The notes below the pieces were generated by a model. The model was not told the origin of the DNA. It saw only the letters and a list, made by a program, of their open reading frames with translations, and made no database searches. Shown in pieces: positions 36,687 to 45,164 of a DNA stretch of 64,000 nucleotides. The stretch covers positions 873,507 through 937,506 of the forward strand of contig NZ_BMXU01000002.1 in the NCBI RefSeq assembly GCF_014651915.1, read 5' to 3'. Each line of letters starts with the position of its first letter. Positions within the stretch are counted from its first letter, which is position 1. This stretch comes from Parvularcula lutaonensis (GTDB lineage: Bacteria; Pseudomonadota; Alphaproteobacteria; Caulobacterales; Parvularculaceae). The position numbers and the translations under genes are program-made.

Positions 36687-37973
36687 ATGCGTCGCCTCGA
36701 TACCACCGAAGAGGGATTCGAAGCGAAGCTCCGCGCGCTGTTGCAGCGGGACGAGGCAGCCGTTGCGGGAATTTCTGACAGCGTGCGGAACATTATCGCC
36801 GATGTTCGCGGGGGCGGCGACGCCAAGCTCGTCGAGCTGACCCGGAAGTTAGACCGGACTGATCTCTCCTGTGGCCTCGCTGTCACCGAGCAGGAGGTCG
36901 AGCAGGCCATCGCGGCGTGCTCGAAAGAAGCGCTCGACGCCCTCGAAATCGCCGCGCGCCGGATCGAGGCTTACCACGACCGGCAGCGTCCCGAAGATCG
37001 GCGCTGGATAGATGACCTTGGCGTGACCCTGGGTTGGCGCTGGACGCCTCTCGACGCGGTCGGCCTTTACGTCCCCGGCGGCACCGCTGCCTATCCCAGC
37101 AGTGTGCTGATGAATGCAATCCCTGCGAAGGTCGCGGGCGTCAAGCGCATCGTCATCGTGACACCCGCCCGTGAGGGCAAGCTCAACCCCCTCGTCCTCG
37201 CCGCGGCAAAGCGGGCTGGGGTGACGGAGATCTACAAGATCGGCGGCGCGCAGGCCGTTGCCGCGCTGGCCTATGGCACGGAGACGATCAAACCGGTCGA
37301 CAAGATCGTCGGTCCCGGCAATGCCTATGTCGCCGAAGCCAAAAGGCAGGTCTTCGGCCATGTCGGCATCGACTCGATCGCAGGCCCCTCCGAGATCACG
37401 GTCATCGCCGAGGGCGGCATCGAAGCCAGCCACATCGCCGCCGACCTCCTCAGCCAGACCGAGCACGACAAGCTCAGCCAGTCGATCCTCCTGTGCTGTA
37501 GCGAAGTCCTCGCCAGTGCCGTGGCCAAGGCCGTCGAGGATCAGCTCGCGGAGCACCCGCGGCGCGAGATCGCCGAAACCGCCTGGCGGGAGCAGGGCGC
37601 CATCATCATGTGCGAGGACCTCGCCGACGCGGCCCGTGTCTCGAACATCATCGCGCCCGAGCACCTTGAGCTTTGCGTGCGCGATCCCGAAGCGCTGCTG
37701 CCGCTGATCGACCATGCGGGTGCTGTCTTTCTCGGACGCCACACGCCCGAAGCCATCGGCGACTATGTCGGCGGGCCGAGCCACGTGCTGCCGACCAGCC
37801 GTGCGGCCCGTTTCAGCTCGGGTCTTTCGGTCCTCGATTTCGTCAAGCGCATGTCGGTCACCGGATGCCCGGAGAAGGCATTCCGTGAGATCGGCCCTGT
37901 TGCGGCGACCCTTGCTGAGATCGAGGGCTTGCCGAGCCACGCGGCTTCGGTGACTTTCCGTTTGGAAGAATAG
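36687..37973 (+). CDS. hisD: Histidinol dehydrogenase HisD
   Basis: A 428-residue NAD-dependent Zn enzyme that oxidises histidinol to histidine in two steps. Key segments: AGPSEITVIAEGG, LLSQTEHDKLSQ, the Zn/catalytic His/Glu region IIAPEHLELCV and HAGAVFLGRHTPEAIGDYVGGPSHVLPT. The start at 36687 is ATG one base after the DUF2948 stop. It completes histidine synthesis with hisG upstream (separated by 2.7 kb). Confidence 0.97.
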   Translation: MRRLDTTEEGFEAKLRALLQRDEAAVAGISDSVRNIIADVRGGGDAKLVELTRKLDRTDLSCGLAVTEQEVEQAIAACSKEALDALEIAARRIEAYHDRQRPEDRRWIDDLGVTLGWRWTPLDAVGLYVPGGTAAYPSSVLMNAIPAKVAGVKRIVIVTPAREGKLNPLVLAAAKRAGVTEIYKIGGAQAVAALAYGTETIKPVDKIVGPGNAYVAEAKRQVFGHVGIDSIAGPSEITVIAEGGIEASHIAADLLSQTEHDKLSQSILLCCSEVLASAVAKAVEDQLAEHPRREIAETAWREQGAIIMCEDLADAARVSNIIAPEHLELCVRDPEALLPLIDHAGAVFLGRHTPEAIGDYVGGPSHVLPTSRAARFSSGLSVLDFVKRMSVTGCPEKAFREIGPVAATLAEIEGLPSHAASVTFRLEE

Positions 37974-38006
37974 ACTAGATCATCCTTCGAGCAGTTCGGG
38001 GACGGC

Positions 38007-38495
38007 ATGAAGAACAAGCACCTCAGCAAGGTCGTCCTCGACGAGAAATCGCTGGGCCAGGCCGCCGGCGACATCGACCATGAGCGCAAGGTGGCGATGC
38101 ACGACCTGTTGCAGGACAACGTCTTCGCCCCGGCCGGCGCCACGCGGGACGGGCCTTACGCCCTCCATCTGTCCGAGCGTGACGGCAGGCTGATCTTCGA
38201 CATACGAGATGCGAACGGCGAGGAGCTGGTCGCCCATCACCTGTCGCTTGCGCCCCTGCGCCGGACGATCAAGGACTACTTCCTTCTCTGCGAGAACTAT
38301 TACGACGCCATCCGGGCTGCCCAGCCCGAAAAGCTCGAGACGATCGATATGGCCCGCCGCGCTGTCCACAATGAAGGCACGGAAACGCTGATCGAGCGCC
38401 TCGACGGAAAGATCGAAACCAACTTCGAAACCGCGCGCCGCATCTTTACACTCATCTGTTCCCTCGCCATGCGCATGGGCAGGGGGACCGCGTAA
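38007..38495 (+). CDS. UPF0262 family protein
   Basis: A 162-residue protein of UPF0262. It has the family-typical IDHERKVAMHDLLQDN, SLAPLRRTIKDYFLLCENYYDAIR and the DMARRAVHNEG segment. It is restricted mainly to alphaproteobacteria, next to hisD and the phosphatase gene. Function unknown. Its stop shares one base with the start of the phosphatase gene (TAATG). Confidence 0.9.
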   Translation: MKNKHLSKVVLDEKSLGQAAGDIDHERKVAMHDLLQDNVFAPAGATRDGPYALHLSERDGRLIFDIRDANGEELVAHHLSLAPLRRTIKDYFLLCENYYDAIRAAQPEKLETIDMARRAVHNEGTETLIERLDGKIETNFETARRIFTLICSLAMRMGRGTA

Positions 38496-38899
38496 TGGAA
38501 CGCTCTGTTCTTTTTGCCTGCAACATGAACTCGGTCCGCTCACCCATGGCTGAAGCCGTCGCGCGGAAGGTCTTGGGTCCGGACTTCAAGGTCGGAAGCT
38601 GCGGTGTCTACAAGGGCGCAATCGATCCTTTCGTGCAGGACGCGCTGCGCGAAGAGGGCTACCAGCCCAACGCGACCGAGCCGCGCGAATTCGGCGAGTG
38701 CGACACCAACAAGTACGACGTGGTCATCGCCCTGACCCATGAAGCGGCGTCAGAAGCGCGGAAGGTCCACCCGAAGGTCGAGTTCTGGGAGGTCGAGAAT
38801 CCCACGGACACCCGTGGCAGCGAGTTCGACCTCCGCATGGCCTATGCCCGCCTGCGCGATGATCTCGCGCAGAAAATTCGGGCCCGTTTCCTCGACTAG
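38495..38899 (+). CDS. Low-molecular-weight phosphotyrosine phosphatase-like protein
   Basis: A 134-residue protein with a CX5R P-loop (CNMNSVRS; C9, R15) and a C-terminal acid region (WEVENPTDTRG). LMW-PTP/ArsC folds share this motif; the family in this locus is often annotated arsenate reductase or low-MW phosphatase. The usual DP acid motif is replaced by a PTD sequence, so the exact substrate is uncertain. It ends the murA-hisD-UPF0262 run; infA is 770 bases further on. Confidence 0.85.
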   Translation: MERSVLFACNMNSVRSPMAEAVARKVLGPDFKVGSCGVYKGAIDPFVQDALREEGYQPNATEPREFGECDTNKYDVVIALTHEAASEARKVHPKVEFWEVENPTDTRGSEFDLRMAYARLRDDLAQKIRARFLD

Positions 38900-38981
38900 G
38901 CCCGTCGCGGCCGCAACCAGCCTCCTACTGTTGCATATCTGCACCCGCATGACGGGTGTTCGCAGGAATTCTCACCTGTCC

Positions 38982-38998
38982 GGAGCCTCGAAGGCTCC
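38982..38998 (+). terminator. Stem-loop at the end of the murA-phosphatase operon
   Basis: GGAGCCT and AGGCTCC pair around a CGA triloop, followed by TTCTTC. The downstream T-run is broken, so termination efficiency is uncertain; it could alternatively be a binding site. Confidence 0.4.
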
Positions 38999-39087
38999 TT
39001 CTTCGCATGCCCAATCATCGCTCTGTTCGAGAGAAAACAACGGCTTGTGCGATATTTCGGCGTTCACGGAAATTTTTCATGTCAGCA

Positions 39088-39104
39088 ACGCAAAAGTTTT
39101 GCGT
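39088..39104. promoter_or_regulatory. 17-bp palindrome, possible operator upstream of the UrcA gene
   Basis: ACGCAAAA-G-TTTTGCGT is a perfect 8-bp inverted repeat with a one-base centre, 115 bases before the UrcA start. It resembles operators bound by dimeric HTH regulators. No known regulator is assigned. Confidence 0.4.
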
Positions 39105-39218
39105 CAGTTACGTGACAATGATATGACACATGAATGACAGCTCAATGACGCGAAGCAACCAAGGGGGTGTCATCGCAGCTTTTCCAGGGCCAACCGCCCA
39201 CTTTGTCGGAGTCTTATA

Positions 39219-39533
39219 ATGTTGAAATTCAAAACCTTTATTCCCGCCGCCGCGGCCCTCGCCGCTATCGGCTTCATGGCAGCGCCTGCACAGGCCGAGG
39301 AACTCGATACGTTCGCGATCGACGTCGTTCTCGAAGAACTCGCCAGCGCCGATGCCGCAGAGGCTTTTGAAAAGCGCTTGTGGATCGCGGCCCGCGAGTA
39401 TTGCGAAGACAACTACATCGGTTCCGACAGGCGCGCTCTTGAAGGCTGCACGGCGGCTGTCGTCGCCGCCGTGCAGGACCAGATTGCGCAGAACGCCGCC
39501 AGCGAAGGTGTGCAGGTCGCCTGGATCGACTGA
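39219..39533 (+). CDS. UrcA family secreted protein
   Basis: A 104-residue protein with signal peptide (FKTFIPAAAALAAIGFMAAPAQA). The mature part is UrcA-like: helix with FEKRLWIAAREYCEDNY, then GCTAAVVAAVQDQIAQNAA, with two Cys positioned for a disulfide. UrcA proteins are common in Caulobacterales and sphingomonads and their role is unknown. It is followed by a strong intrinsic terminator, so it is probably a monocistron; a palindrome upstream may be its operator. Confidence 0.8.
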   Translation: MLKFKTFIPAAAALAAIGFMAAPAQAEELDTFAIDVVLEELASADAAEAFEKRLWIAAREYCEDNYIGSDRRALEGCTAAVVAAVQDQIAQNAASEGVQVAWID

Positions 39534-39554
39534 GCAGGGACAGAGCGACCGACG

Positions 39555-39585
39555 AAAGGGCAGTCTTTCTGACTGCCCTTTTCTT
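39555..39585 (+). terminator. Intrinsic terminator after the UrcA gene
   Basis: An 11-bp perfect stem (AAAGGGCAGTC with GACTGCCCTTT; loop TTTCT) followed by TTTCTTT. It lies 22 bases after the UrcA stop. Confidence 0.88.
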
Positions 39586-39668
39586 TGCGTGACTGTCAGC
39601 GCAAGGCGACTTGACCGCTGCCCCAGCACAGCGCACATGTCCGCTTCCAAAAGTGACCAAGGGTGCCA

Positions 39669-39887
39669 ATGGCCAAGGAAGAACTGCTCGAGTTTCAGGG
39701 AACGGTGGAGGAACTCCTCCCCAACGCGAACTTCCGCGTGAAGCTCGACAATGACCACGAAATCATCGCCCACACCGCGGGCAAGATGCGCAAGAACCGC
39801 ATCCGCGTCCTCGCGGGTGACAAGGTTCTCGTGGAGATGAGCCCTTACGATCTGACCAAGGGCCGGATCACTTACCGCTTCAAATAG
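39669..39887 (+). CDS. infA: Translation initiation factor IF-1
   Basis: A 72-residue S1/OB-fold protein, the exact length of the family. It has the sequence from [26 protein letters not shown] to [11 protein letters not shown]. It binds the ribosomal A site in initiation. The ATG at 39669 is preceded by AAGGG; a GTG at 39663 is in frame but unneeded. It is followed after three bases by maf. Confidence 0.98.
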   Translation: MAKEELLEFQGTVEELLPNANFRVKLDNDHEIIAHTAGKMRKNRIRVLAGDKVLVEMSPYDLTKGRITYRFK

Positions 39888-39890
39888 GTC

Positions 39891-40466
39891 GTGCCCCGGC
39901 TTGTTCTCGCCAGCGCGAGCCCGCGTCGTCGCGAGCTGCTGAAGCAGATCGGCTACGTCCCGGACGAGATCTGTCCCGCCGACATCGACGAGACCCCGCT
40001 GCCCGGAGAAGAGCCGCGCAGGCTGGCCGAGCGTCTCGCTGTCGAAAAAACCGAAGCCATCCGCGACCGTTTCCCCGGCGACGTCATCCTGACGGCCGAT
40101 ACGGTCGTCGCGCTTGGCCGGCGCCTGCTCGACAAGGCCGAAACCCGCGAATATGCCGAGCAATGCCTGCGCCTGATGTCGGGACGCAGCCACCGGGTCT
40201 ATACCGGCATGTGCGTCTCCGGCCCGGGGCCTGAGATGCGCAAGCGCGTCGTCGAAGCGCGCGTGAAGGTCCGCAGGCTGACCGATGCCCATATCGAAGC
40301 CTATCTCGAAAGCGGCGAGTGGGAGGGGAAGGCCGGGGGCTACGGCATCCAGGGCGCTTTCGCCGCCCACATCGTCAGCGTGACCGGCAGCTACACGGCG
40401 ATTGTCGGCCTGCCTCTTTACGAAGCCGAGAACTGTCTCGCCGCAGCATTGGGGAAGGGCGCGTGA
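39891..40466 (+). CDS. Maf-family nucleotide pyrophosphatase
   Basis: A 191-residue Maf/YhdE/YceF-like protein. N-terminal LASASPRRRELLKQIG and the central ADTVVALGRRLLDKAE match the family's nucleoside triphosphate pyrophosphatases acting on dTTP/UTP or modified nucleotides. The start is GTG at 39891, the only fit close to the family N-terminus. The stop overlaps the rng GTG start. Gene order infA-maf-rng is conserved in alphaproteobacteria. Confidence 0.9.
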   Translation: MPRLVLASASPRRRELLKQIGYVPDEICPADIDETPLPGEEPRRLAERLAVEKTEAIRDRFPGDVILTADTVVALGRRLLDKAETREYAEQCLRLMSGRSHRVYTGMCVSGPGPEMRKRVVEARVKVRRLTDAHIEAYLESGEWEGKAGGYGIQGAFAAHIVSVTGSYTAIVGLPLYEAENCLAAALGKGA

Positions 40467-41701
40467 GCACCTCGATCCTCGTTGAAGAAACACCTTTTGG
40501 CGTTCGCGGCCTGCTGATGGATGCGGAGGGCAGGGCCCTGCGCCTCGCCCACCGCTTTGCCACCCGTTCCGGCTACCACGCGGGCGATCTCGTCTGGGCC
40601 AGTGCTGGCAAGCGTGACAAGCGCCTCGGCAGCCAGCTTTTCGACCTCGGTGGTGGCATGGAAGCCATGCTGCCGGTGAAAGACCGTCAGTACCCCGAGG
40701 GCAAGCTCATCCTCGCCGGTGTCCGCCGCGAAGCGATCGGTGACAAGCGCGTGGTCCTCACCGACAAGCCGTCGCTCCGTCTTCCCGCGGCTGTCCTGCG
40801 CGCGGATACGCCGGAGGCCGAGGCCAGGCCTGGCATTCTTGGACAGGAAGACATCCCGAAATCCCTTCGCGAACAACTCGCAAAGCCTGCAAAAGCTCCG
40901 GGTCCGGCCGTTCCGGTCCATCCGGCCGTGGCTCTCGTCACGACCCTCGCCCGGCGGGATCTCGACCGTATTGGAACGAGTTCAGGGGCCCTTGCGGCGC
41001 AGCTCAAGGCGTTCCTGCCGGACCACATCGACGTTGAGACCATCGACCGGACGGGGGAGGTCATCTCGGAGGCGGAGGACGAGGCTCTCGAACGGGTCGT
41101 CGGCCTCGAGGGCGGCGGCAGTCTCGTCATCGACGAGACCGAAGCGCTGACCGCGATCGATGTTGACCTTGGTCATATCGGTGGCCAGTCGCAGAAGGGC
41201 GCGGCAGACCATCTTCGCAGGGCCGCCTTTGCCACCCTCGGCCGGGCCATCACCCTGCGCGCACTTGGCGGTCAAGTGGTGCTCGATCTCCCGCGGGCCG
41301 CCGTGCGCGTCCCGAAAATGCTCCGTGAGCAACTGACGGCAATCTTGAAGACCAGCGGCCTTGTCAGCATACCCGCGGCGACGAAGGAAGGGCTGGTCTT
41401 CCTCCTCTTCGGGCGCGACCGCCGCTCGATTCTCGAAGATTTGACACAGGCGACCGAGCTTGCCAGCGTCCGCGAAGGCCGCGTTTTCGCGCCGGACATG
41501 CTCGCATGGCGGGCTTATTGCGCCGCGCATCTCTCGCTCAGCGGGAACCGCACGGCGCGATTTGCTGTCAGCTTGCCAGGACCGGCCCGAAAGGTCTGGG
41601 AGAAACAGGGCGCTAGCGAAGCACTGGCAGAGGTGTTCGGCGCCCGCGTGTCGCTGTCCCAAGGCGGGCAGCACACGTTCGACGTGACGGAGGTATGCTG
41701 A
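40463..41701 (+). CDS. Ribonuclease G/E family protein
   Basis: A 412-residue protein of the RNase E/G fold. An S1-like segment lies at the N-terminus (GYHAGDLVWASAG...FDLGGGMEAMLPVKDRQYPEGK), and the catalytic-type pocket includes LTAIDVDLGH and GGQVVLDLPR. The N-terminal 5'-sensor/S1 part is shorter than in E. coli RNase G (about 490). It starts with GTG at 40463, overlapping the maf stop, with GGGGAAGGG upstream. The zinc-link motif of RNase E is not apparent. It may process rRNA or mRNA. Confidence 0.88.
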   Translation: MSTSILVEETPFGVRGLLMDAEGRALRLAHRFATRSGYHAGDLVWASAGKRDKRLGSQLFDLGGGMEAMLPVKDRQYPEGKLILAGVRREAIGDKRVVLTDKPSLRLPAAVLRADTPEAEARPGILGQEDIPKSLREQLAKPAKAPGPAVPVHPAVALVTTLARRDLDRIGTSSGALAAQLKAFLPDHIDVETIDRTGEVISEAEDEALERVVGLEGGGSLVIDETEALTAIDVDLGHIGGQSQKGAADHLRRAAFATLGRAITLRALGGQVVLDLPRAAVRVPKMLREQLTAILKTSGLVSIPAATKEGLVFLLFGRDRRSILEDLTQATELASVREGRVFAPDMLAWRAYCAAHLSLSGNRTARFAVSLPGPARKVWEKQGASEALAEVFGARVSLSQGGQHTFDVTEVC

Positions 41702-41889
41702 TGACCCCGAAACCGCCTTGTCCCATTTGCGGAAAGCCGATGAGCGGTGCCTACGAACCATTCTGTTCGAAGCGCTGCGCCGATGTCGATCTTAACCGCT
41801 GGCTGAGCGATCAGTATGTCGTTTCAGGCTCCGATGACGAAAGCGCCGAGGTTCCCGAACAGGAACCCCAGCCGGTCACAACCCACTAG
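41701..41889 (+). CDS. yacG: DNA gyrase inhibitor-like zinc protein YacG
   Basis: A 62-residue protein with a zinc-binding CPICGKPMSGAYEPFCSKRC (four Cys), followed by DLNRWLSDQY. YacG binds the GyrB subunit in E. coli and inhibits gyrase. The ATG at 41701 is chosen because GGAGG lies seven bases upstream; an in-frame ATG at 41695 is one base from that motif. The start overlaps the rng stop (TGATG). It overlaps the convergent GH42 gene by four bases. Confidence 0.93.
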   Translation: MTPKPPCPICGKPMSGAYEPFCSKRCADVDLNRWLSDQYVVSGSDDESAEVPEQEPQPVTTH

Positions 41890-43814
41890 GCCTCCCAGAC
41901 AGCAGCCCCGCCGGGCGGGACCATCCGTCCACCGACGGTAAAACCATCTGCAGGCCCCACGCCATCCGGCAGGGACCGCGGCATCTTCGCATAATTGAAT
42001 GCAAAGCGCTGGCCACGGCCCGTGCGTAGTCGCAAGCCTTCCGGAAGATCCACCACCTCAAGACCGGCGTCGCTCGCTGCCTGCTTCACGACAAAGCGCA
42101 GCAAGGCATCATCGGGTAGGGCGGTAAACATCCGCACTCGGCCATGTTGGTAGAGGATTGGCCGACCCTCCGTGTCCTGAAGCGATGGCTCAAGCGCTGT
42201 GTCCACCTCGTCACGCCAGACATGCCACGCACCGACCCCTGCGTTGCCACCATGCCCCGGCACCGTCTCGCTCCGCGCCACGGTCAGATGGATGAGCTCG
42301 CGCAGCCTGCCCGGTGCCAGCCCTTCGGGCACATTGCCGTTCTCATCCTTCGAACCGCAGCGCGGCCCGACGACAATGCGTGCACCGCTCGCTTTCAGGG
42401 CATCGAGCGCTCCCTGCGACACATGAAGAAGAGCAGGGACCAGCACCATGTCGTAGGCTGATAGATCCCTGCCTGGCGCGACCACGTCGACATCGAGACC
42501 AAGGCTCCGCGCAGCTGCGTACCATTCCATGCAGATATCGAGGGTGTGCCAACCCGACCCCTGCGGCTGGATCTCCGCCATCCAGAGGCTGTCATAATCG
42601 AAGACGAGCGCCACTTTCGCCTCACCTTTGGCGTCAGAGAGCGCAGGCAGGACGTCCCGGACCTCGGCAATCTCCCCATACCCCGCCGCGGGCTGATCGT
42701 CCGGGCGCAGAAGGCCCGCGTGGTTCTGCTCCTGCGCGAAGGGCGCCTGCCGCCAGCGGAACGGCGCGGTGAACTCCGCGCCATGCGCCAGCGCTTCGAG
42801 GCTCCACAGCTTCAACATGCCGGGCAGGGGGGCAGGGTTATCCGGTGCCCAGTTCACCGGACCCGGCTGCTGCTCGATCACCGCCCACTTGCCGCAACCA
42901 CGATAAAGGTCATGGTGGAATCCTGCGAAGTCCGGATTGCCCTGACGCAGGTATTCGGCCTTGAAACCATCGGGCTTCCGGCTCTGCGACAGGAACCCCA
43001 GCGGGTAGCTGTCCCAGGTCAGGATATCGACCTCAGCACCCAGAGCGAAATGGTCGTAGTCGGTAAAATGCCCCATGGCATTATGCGTGATGAGAGCATC
43101 CGGCGCATGCTCGCGAATGATCGCTGCCTGTTCCCTATGGAAACTGATCACCTGGTCCGAGGAGAAACGGTAGAAGTCGAGCCAGTGGCTGGGATTGGCC
43201 TCCGTCACCGTCAGGTTCGGCAGCTCGATCTCGTCGAAGCTCCGGTAGAGCATCGACCAGAACACATTGCCCCAGGCCTCGTTCAGTGCACCGATGTCGC
43301 CGTACTTGGCCTTGAGCCAGAGCCTGAACGCATCCCGCGCCATCGGTGAATAGCTGCGCACCGTGTCGTGGCAGCCGAACTCATTATCCGTCTGCCACAT
43401 GCTGACGGTTCCGTTACCCCCATAGCGCTTGGCCAGGACCTCCGTGATCCGACGGCTCTCGCGACGATAATTCCCCGACGAGAAACAATAATGCCGCCGC
43501 GAGCCAAAGCCGCGAACCCGGCCATCACGATCATAGGCCAGGACATCAGGCACGCTATCAATCAGCCATTTCGGCGGCGTGGCCGTCGGCGTGCCCAGCA
43601 TCACCTTGAGCCCGGCATCGCCGAGCGTCCCGATCGCGTCGTCGAGCCAGCCGAACTCGAACTGTCCGGGCTCGGGCTCCATCAGCGCCCACGCGAATTC
43701 CCCGATCCGCGCGAAGCCGATCCCAAGCTCCGCCATGCGCTGCGCATCATGCGCCCAGAGGCTCCGCGGCCAATGCTCCGGATAATAACAGACGCCCAGC
43801 ATCGCGCTCTCCAT
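41886..43814 (-). CDS. Beta-galactosidase, glycoside hydrolase family 42
   Basis: A 642-residue enzyme. GH42 segments: GVCYYPEHWPRSLWAHDAQRMAELGIGFARIGEFAW, the acid/base Glu in WQTDNEFGCHDTVRSY, and the nucleophile-type Glu in VIEQQPGPVNW; domain B/C with the trimerisation and beta domains (from about 370). Cytoplasmic, no signal. It hydrolyses beta-galactosides; the exact substrate is unknown. No sugar transporter or regulator lies adjacent, so it may act on imported oligosaccharides supplied by distant genes. Start ATG at 43814; Met at 43802 also possible. Confidence 0.93.
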   Translation of the reverse strand: MESAMLGVCYYPEHWPRSLWAHDAQRMAELGIGFARIGEFAWALMEPEPGQFEFGWLDDAIGTLGDAGLKVMLGTPTATPPKWLIDSVPDVLAYDRDGRVRGFGSRRHYCFSSGNYRRESRRITEVLAKRYGGNGTVSMWQTDNEFGCHDTVRSYSPMARDAFRLWLKAKYGDIGALNEAWGNVFWSMLYRSFDEIELPNLTVTEANPSHWLDFYRFSSDQVISFHREQAAIIREHAPDALITHNAMGHFTDYDHFALGAEVDILTWDSYPLGFLSQSRKPDGFKAEYLRQGNPDFAGFHHDLYRGCGKWAVIEQQPGPVNWAPDNPAPLPGMLKLWSLEALAHGAEFTAPFRWRQAPFAQEQNHAGLLRPDDQPAAGYGEIAEVRDVLPALSDAKGEAKVALVFDYDSLWMAEIQPQGSGWHTLDICMEWYAAARSLGLDVDVVAPGRDLSAYDMVLVPALLHVSQGALDALKASGARIVVGPRCGSKDENGNVPEGLAPGRLRELIHLTVARSETVPGHGGNAGVGAWHVWRDEVDTALEPSLQDTEGRPILYQHGRVRMFTALPDDALLRFVVKQAASDAGLEVVDLPEGLRLRTGRGQRFAFNYAKMPRSLPDGVGPADGFTVGGRMVPPGGAAVWEA

Positions 43815-43850
43815 GCTCTGCGTGAGCCTTTCGCCGGAGCTGCGCGCAAG

Positions 43851-44156
43851 TCAATCGCCCGGGATGTGCGAACCAGTCCCATCGCCGGAGACGTTCCAGC
43901 GCCGCGCGCGGTTGATCGCCATCTTGGCATCCACCGCATCCGAAAGCTCACCGCCGAGAATGCCGACGATCCGGTGCAACAGGATCGCCACGTCCGCGGC
44001 CTCGAGCTTCACGGCAGCATCTGGCTCACCAGCGGCTACCGCCGCGGCAAGCTCATCAAGCTCCAGCCGCGCGCGCTCCACCAGCGGCGCCAGCGTCTCT
44101 GGGTCGCCAAAGGTCTCGCGCCCCCAGGCCCGGATGCTGCGGGAAGTCTCAGGCAC
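43851..44156 (-). CDS. MazG-like / DUF550-type nucleotide pyrophosphohydrolase domain protein
   Basis: A 101-residue helical protein resembling the small dATP/dGTP pyrophosphohydrolase-type family: SIRAWGRETFG at the N-terminus, LVERARLELDELAAAVAAGEPDAAVKLEAADVAILLHRIVGILG (the EExxD/ExxD-type helices) and VDAKMAINRARRWN. The Asp/Glu pattern fits metal-dependent house-cleaning NTPases. It sits 36 bases from GH42, in the same direction, so it may be co-transcribed. Confidence 0.7.
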   Translation of the reverse strand: MPETSRSIRAWGRETFGDPETLAPLVERARLELDELAAAVAAGEPDAAVKLEAADVAILLHRIVGILGGELSDAVDAKMAINRARRWNVSGDGTGSHIPGD

Positions 44157-44285
44157 AGGCTACCCAAGCGAGGCGACAGCCCAGCTCCTCTCTCCCTACA
44201 CACCTTTTGCGACAATCCTTATTGTGCAGGCAAGCTGCAGGCCAACAGGGGCCGGGAACGTGCCCCTGACAGTCTCCCGACATCA

Positions 44286-45071
44286 TCAGTCGCCGCGCAG
44301 GAGATCACCAACACCGCCGAGCACCGAGCTCTCGCCCTGACCACTCGGCCGCGCATTCGCCAGCACACGGCCAGCCAGACGCGAGAACGGCAGCGATTGC
44401 AGCCAGACCTTGCCCGGACCACGCAGCTTGACGAAAAACAGGCCTTCGCCGCCGAAGACCACGCTCTTCACGCCGCCAGCCAGCGTCACGTCGTAGTCGA
44501 CGCTCGGCTCCAGCGCTGCCAGACAGCCCGTGTCGACATGCAGCTCTTCACCGGGCGCCAGCGTTCGTTCTCGGATCGCGCCGCCGAAATGCACGAAGAC
44601 CATGCCATCCCCTTCGAGCGACTGCATGATGAAGCCTTCGCCGCCGAAGAGCCCGACCCCTATCCGCTTACGGAAGTCGATCCCGATCTGGACGCCCTTC
44701 GCCGCGGCGAGGAAGCTGTCTTTCTGGCAGACGAGCTTTCCTCCGTGCTTGGACAGGTCGATCGCGAGGATGGAGCCGGGGAACGGCCCGGCAAATGCGA
44801 CCCGCGCCTTGCCCTTGCCGTTATGGGTAAACACGGTCGTGAACAGGCTCTCGCCAGTGATGAGCCGCTTTCCTGCACCGAGCAGGCCGCCGAGAATGCC
44901 GCCCGTCTGCGCAGAGCCATCACCGAAAACCGTCGTCATGCTGATCGACGCATCCTTGTACATCATCGAGCCCGCCTCGGCGACGGCGCTCTCGCCGGGG
45001 TCGAGCTCGACCTCGACATATTGCATCTCGTGGCCGTGGATCTCGTAGTCGACTTCGTCAGCAACGCCCAT
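44286..45071 (-). CDS. AIM24/TIGR00266 family protein
   Basis: A 261-residue protein of the TIGR00266/AIM24 beta-rich fold. It has the family segment HGHEMQYVEVELDPGESAVAEAGSMMYKDASISM with FVKLRGPGKVWLQSLPFSRLAGR near the C-terminus. The family is widespread and uncharacterised in bacteria (AIM24 in mitochondria). No signal peptide. It is followed by VWA on the opposite strand (divergent). Confidence 0.86.
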   Translation of the reverse strand: MGVADEVDYEIHGHEMQYVEVELDPGESAVAEAGSMMYKDASISMTTVFGDGSAQTGGILGGLLGAGKRLITGESLFTTVFTHNGKGKARVAFAGPFPGSILAIDLSKHGGKLVCQKDSFLAAAKGVQIGIDFRKRIGVGLFGGEGFIMQSLEGDGMVFVHFGGAIRERTLAPGEELHVDTGCLAALEPSVDYDVTLAGGVKSVVFGGEGLFFVKLRGPGKVWLQSLPFSRLAGRVLANARPSGQGESSVLGGVGDLLRGD

Positions 45072-45164
45072 CGTGTCCTCCCTTTGACCCCTGAGAGATA
45101 GGGACGAACGGGCGCGGCGCGAAGCCTCCTTTGCACCCCTGCCCCGTGGCTGTTACGCCAGGGC

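Larger units (their letters stand above)
38900..39218. other. Gene-free stretch upstream of the urcA-type gene
   Basis: No ORF of credible length. It holds a stem-loop at 38982-38998 that could terminate the upstream operon, and a 17-bp palindrome at 39088-39104. Around 39110-39150 there are repeated TGACA/TGACG hexamers. The region is somewhat AT-richer than its surroundings. I see no RNA gene that I can identify. Confidence 0.5.

Noticed and set aside
38982-38998. Small RNA gene in the 38900-39218 gap
   Set aside because: Only one short hairpin and one palindrome are present; no promoter plus terminator pair can be defined.
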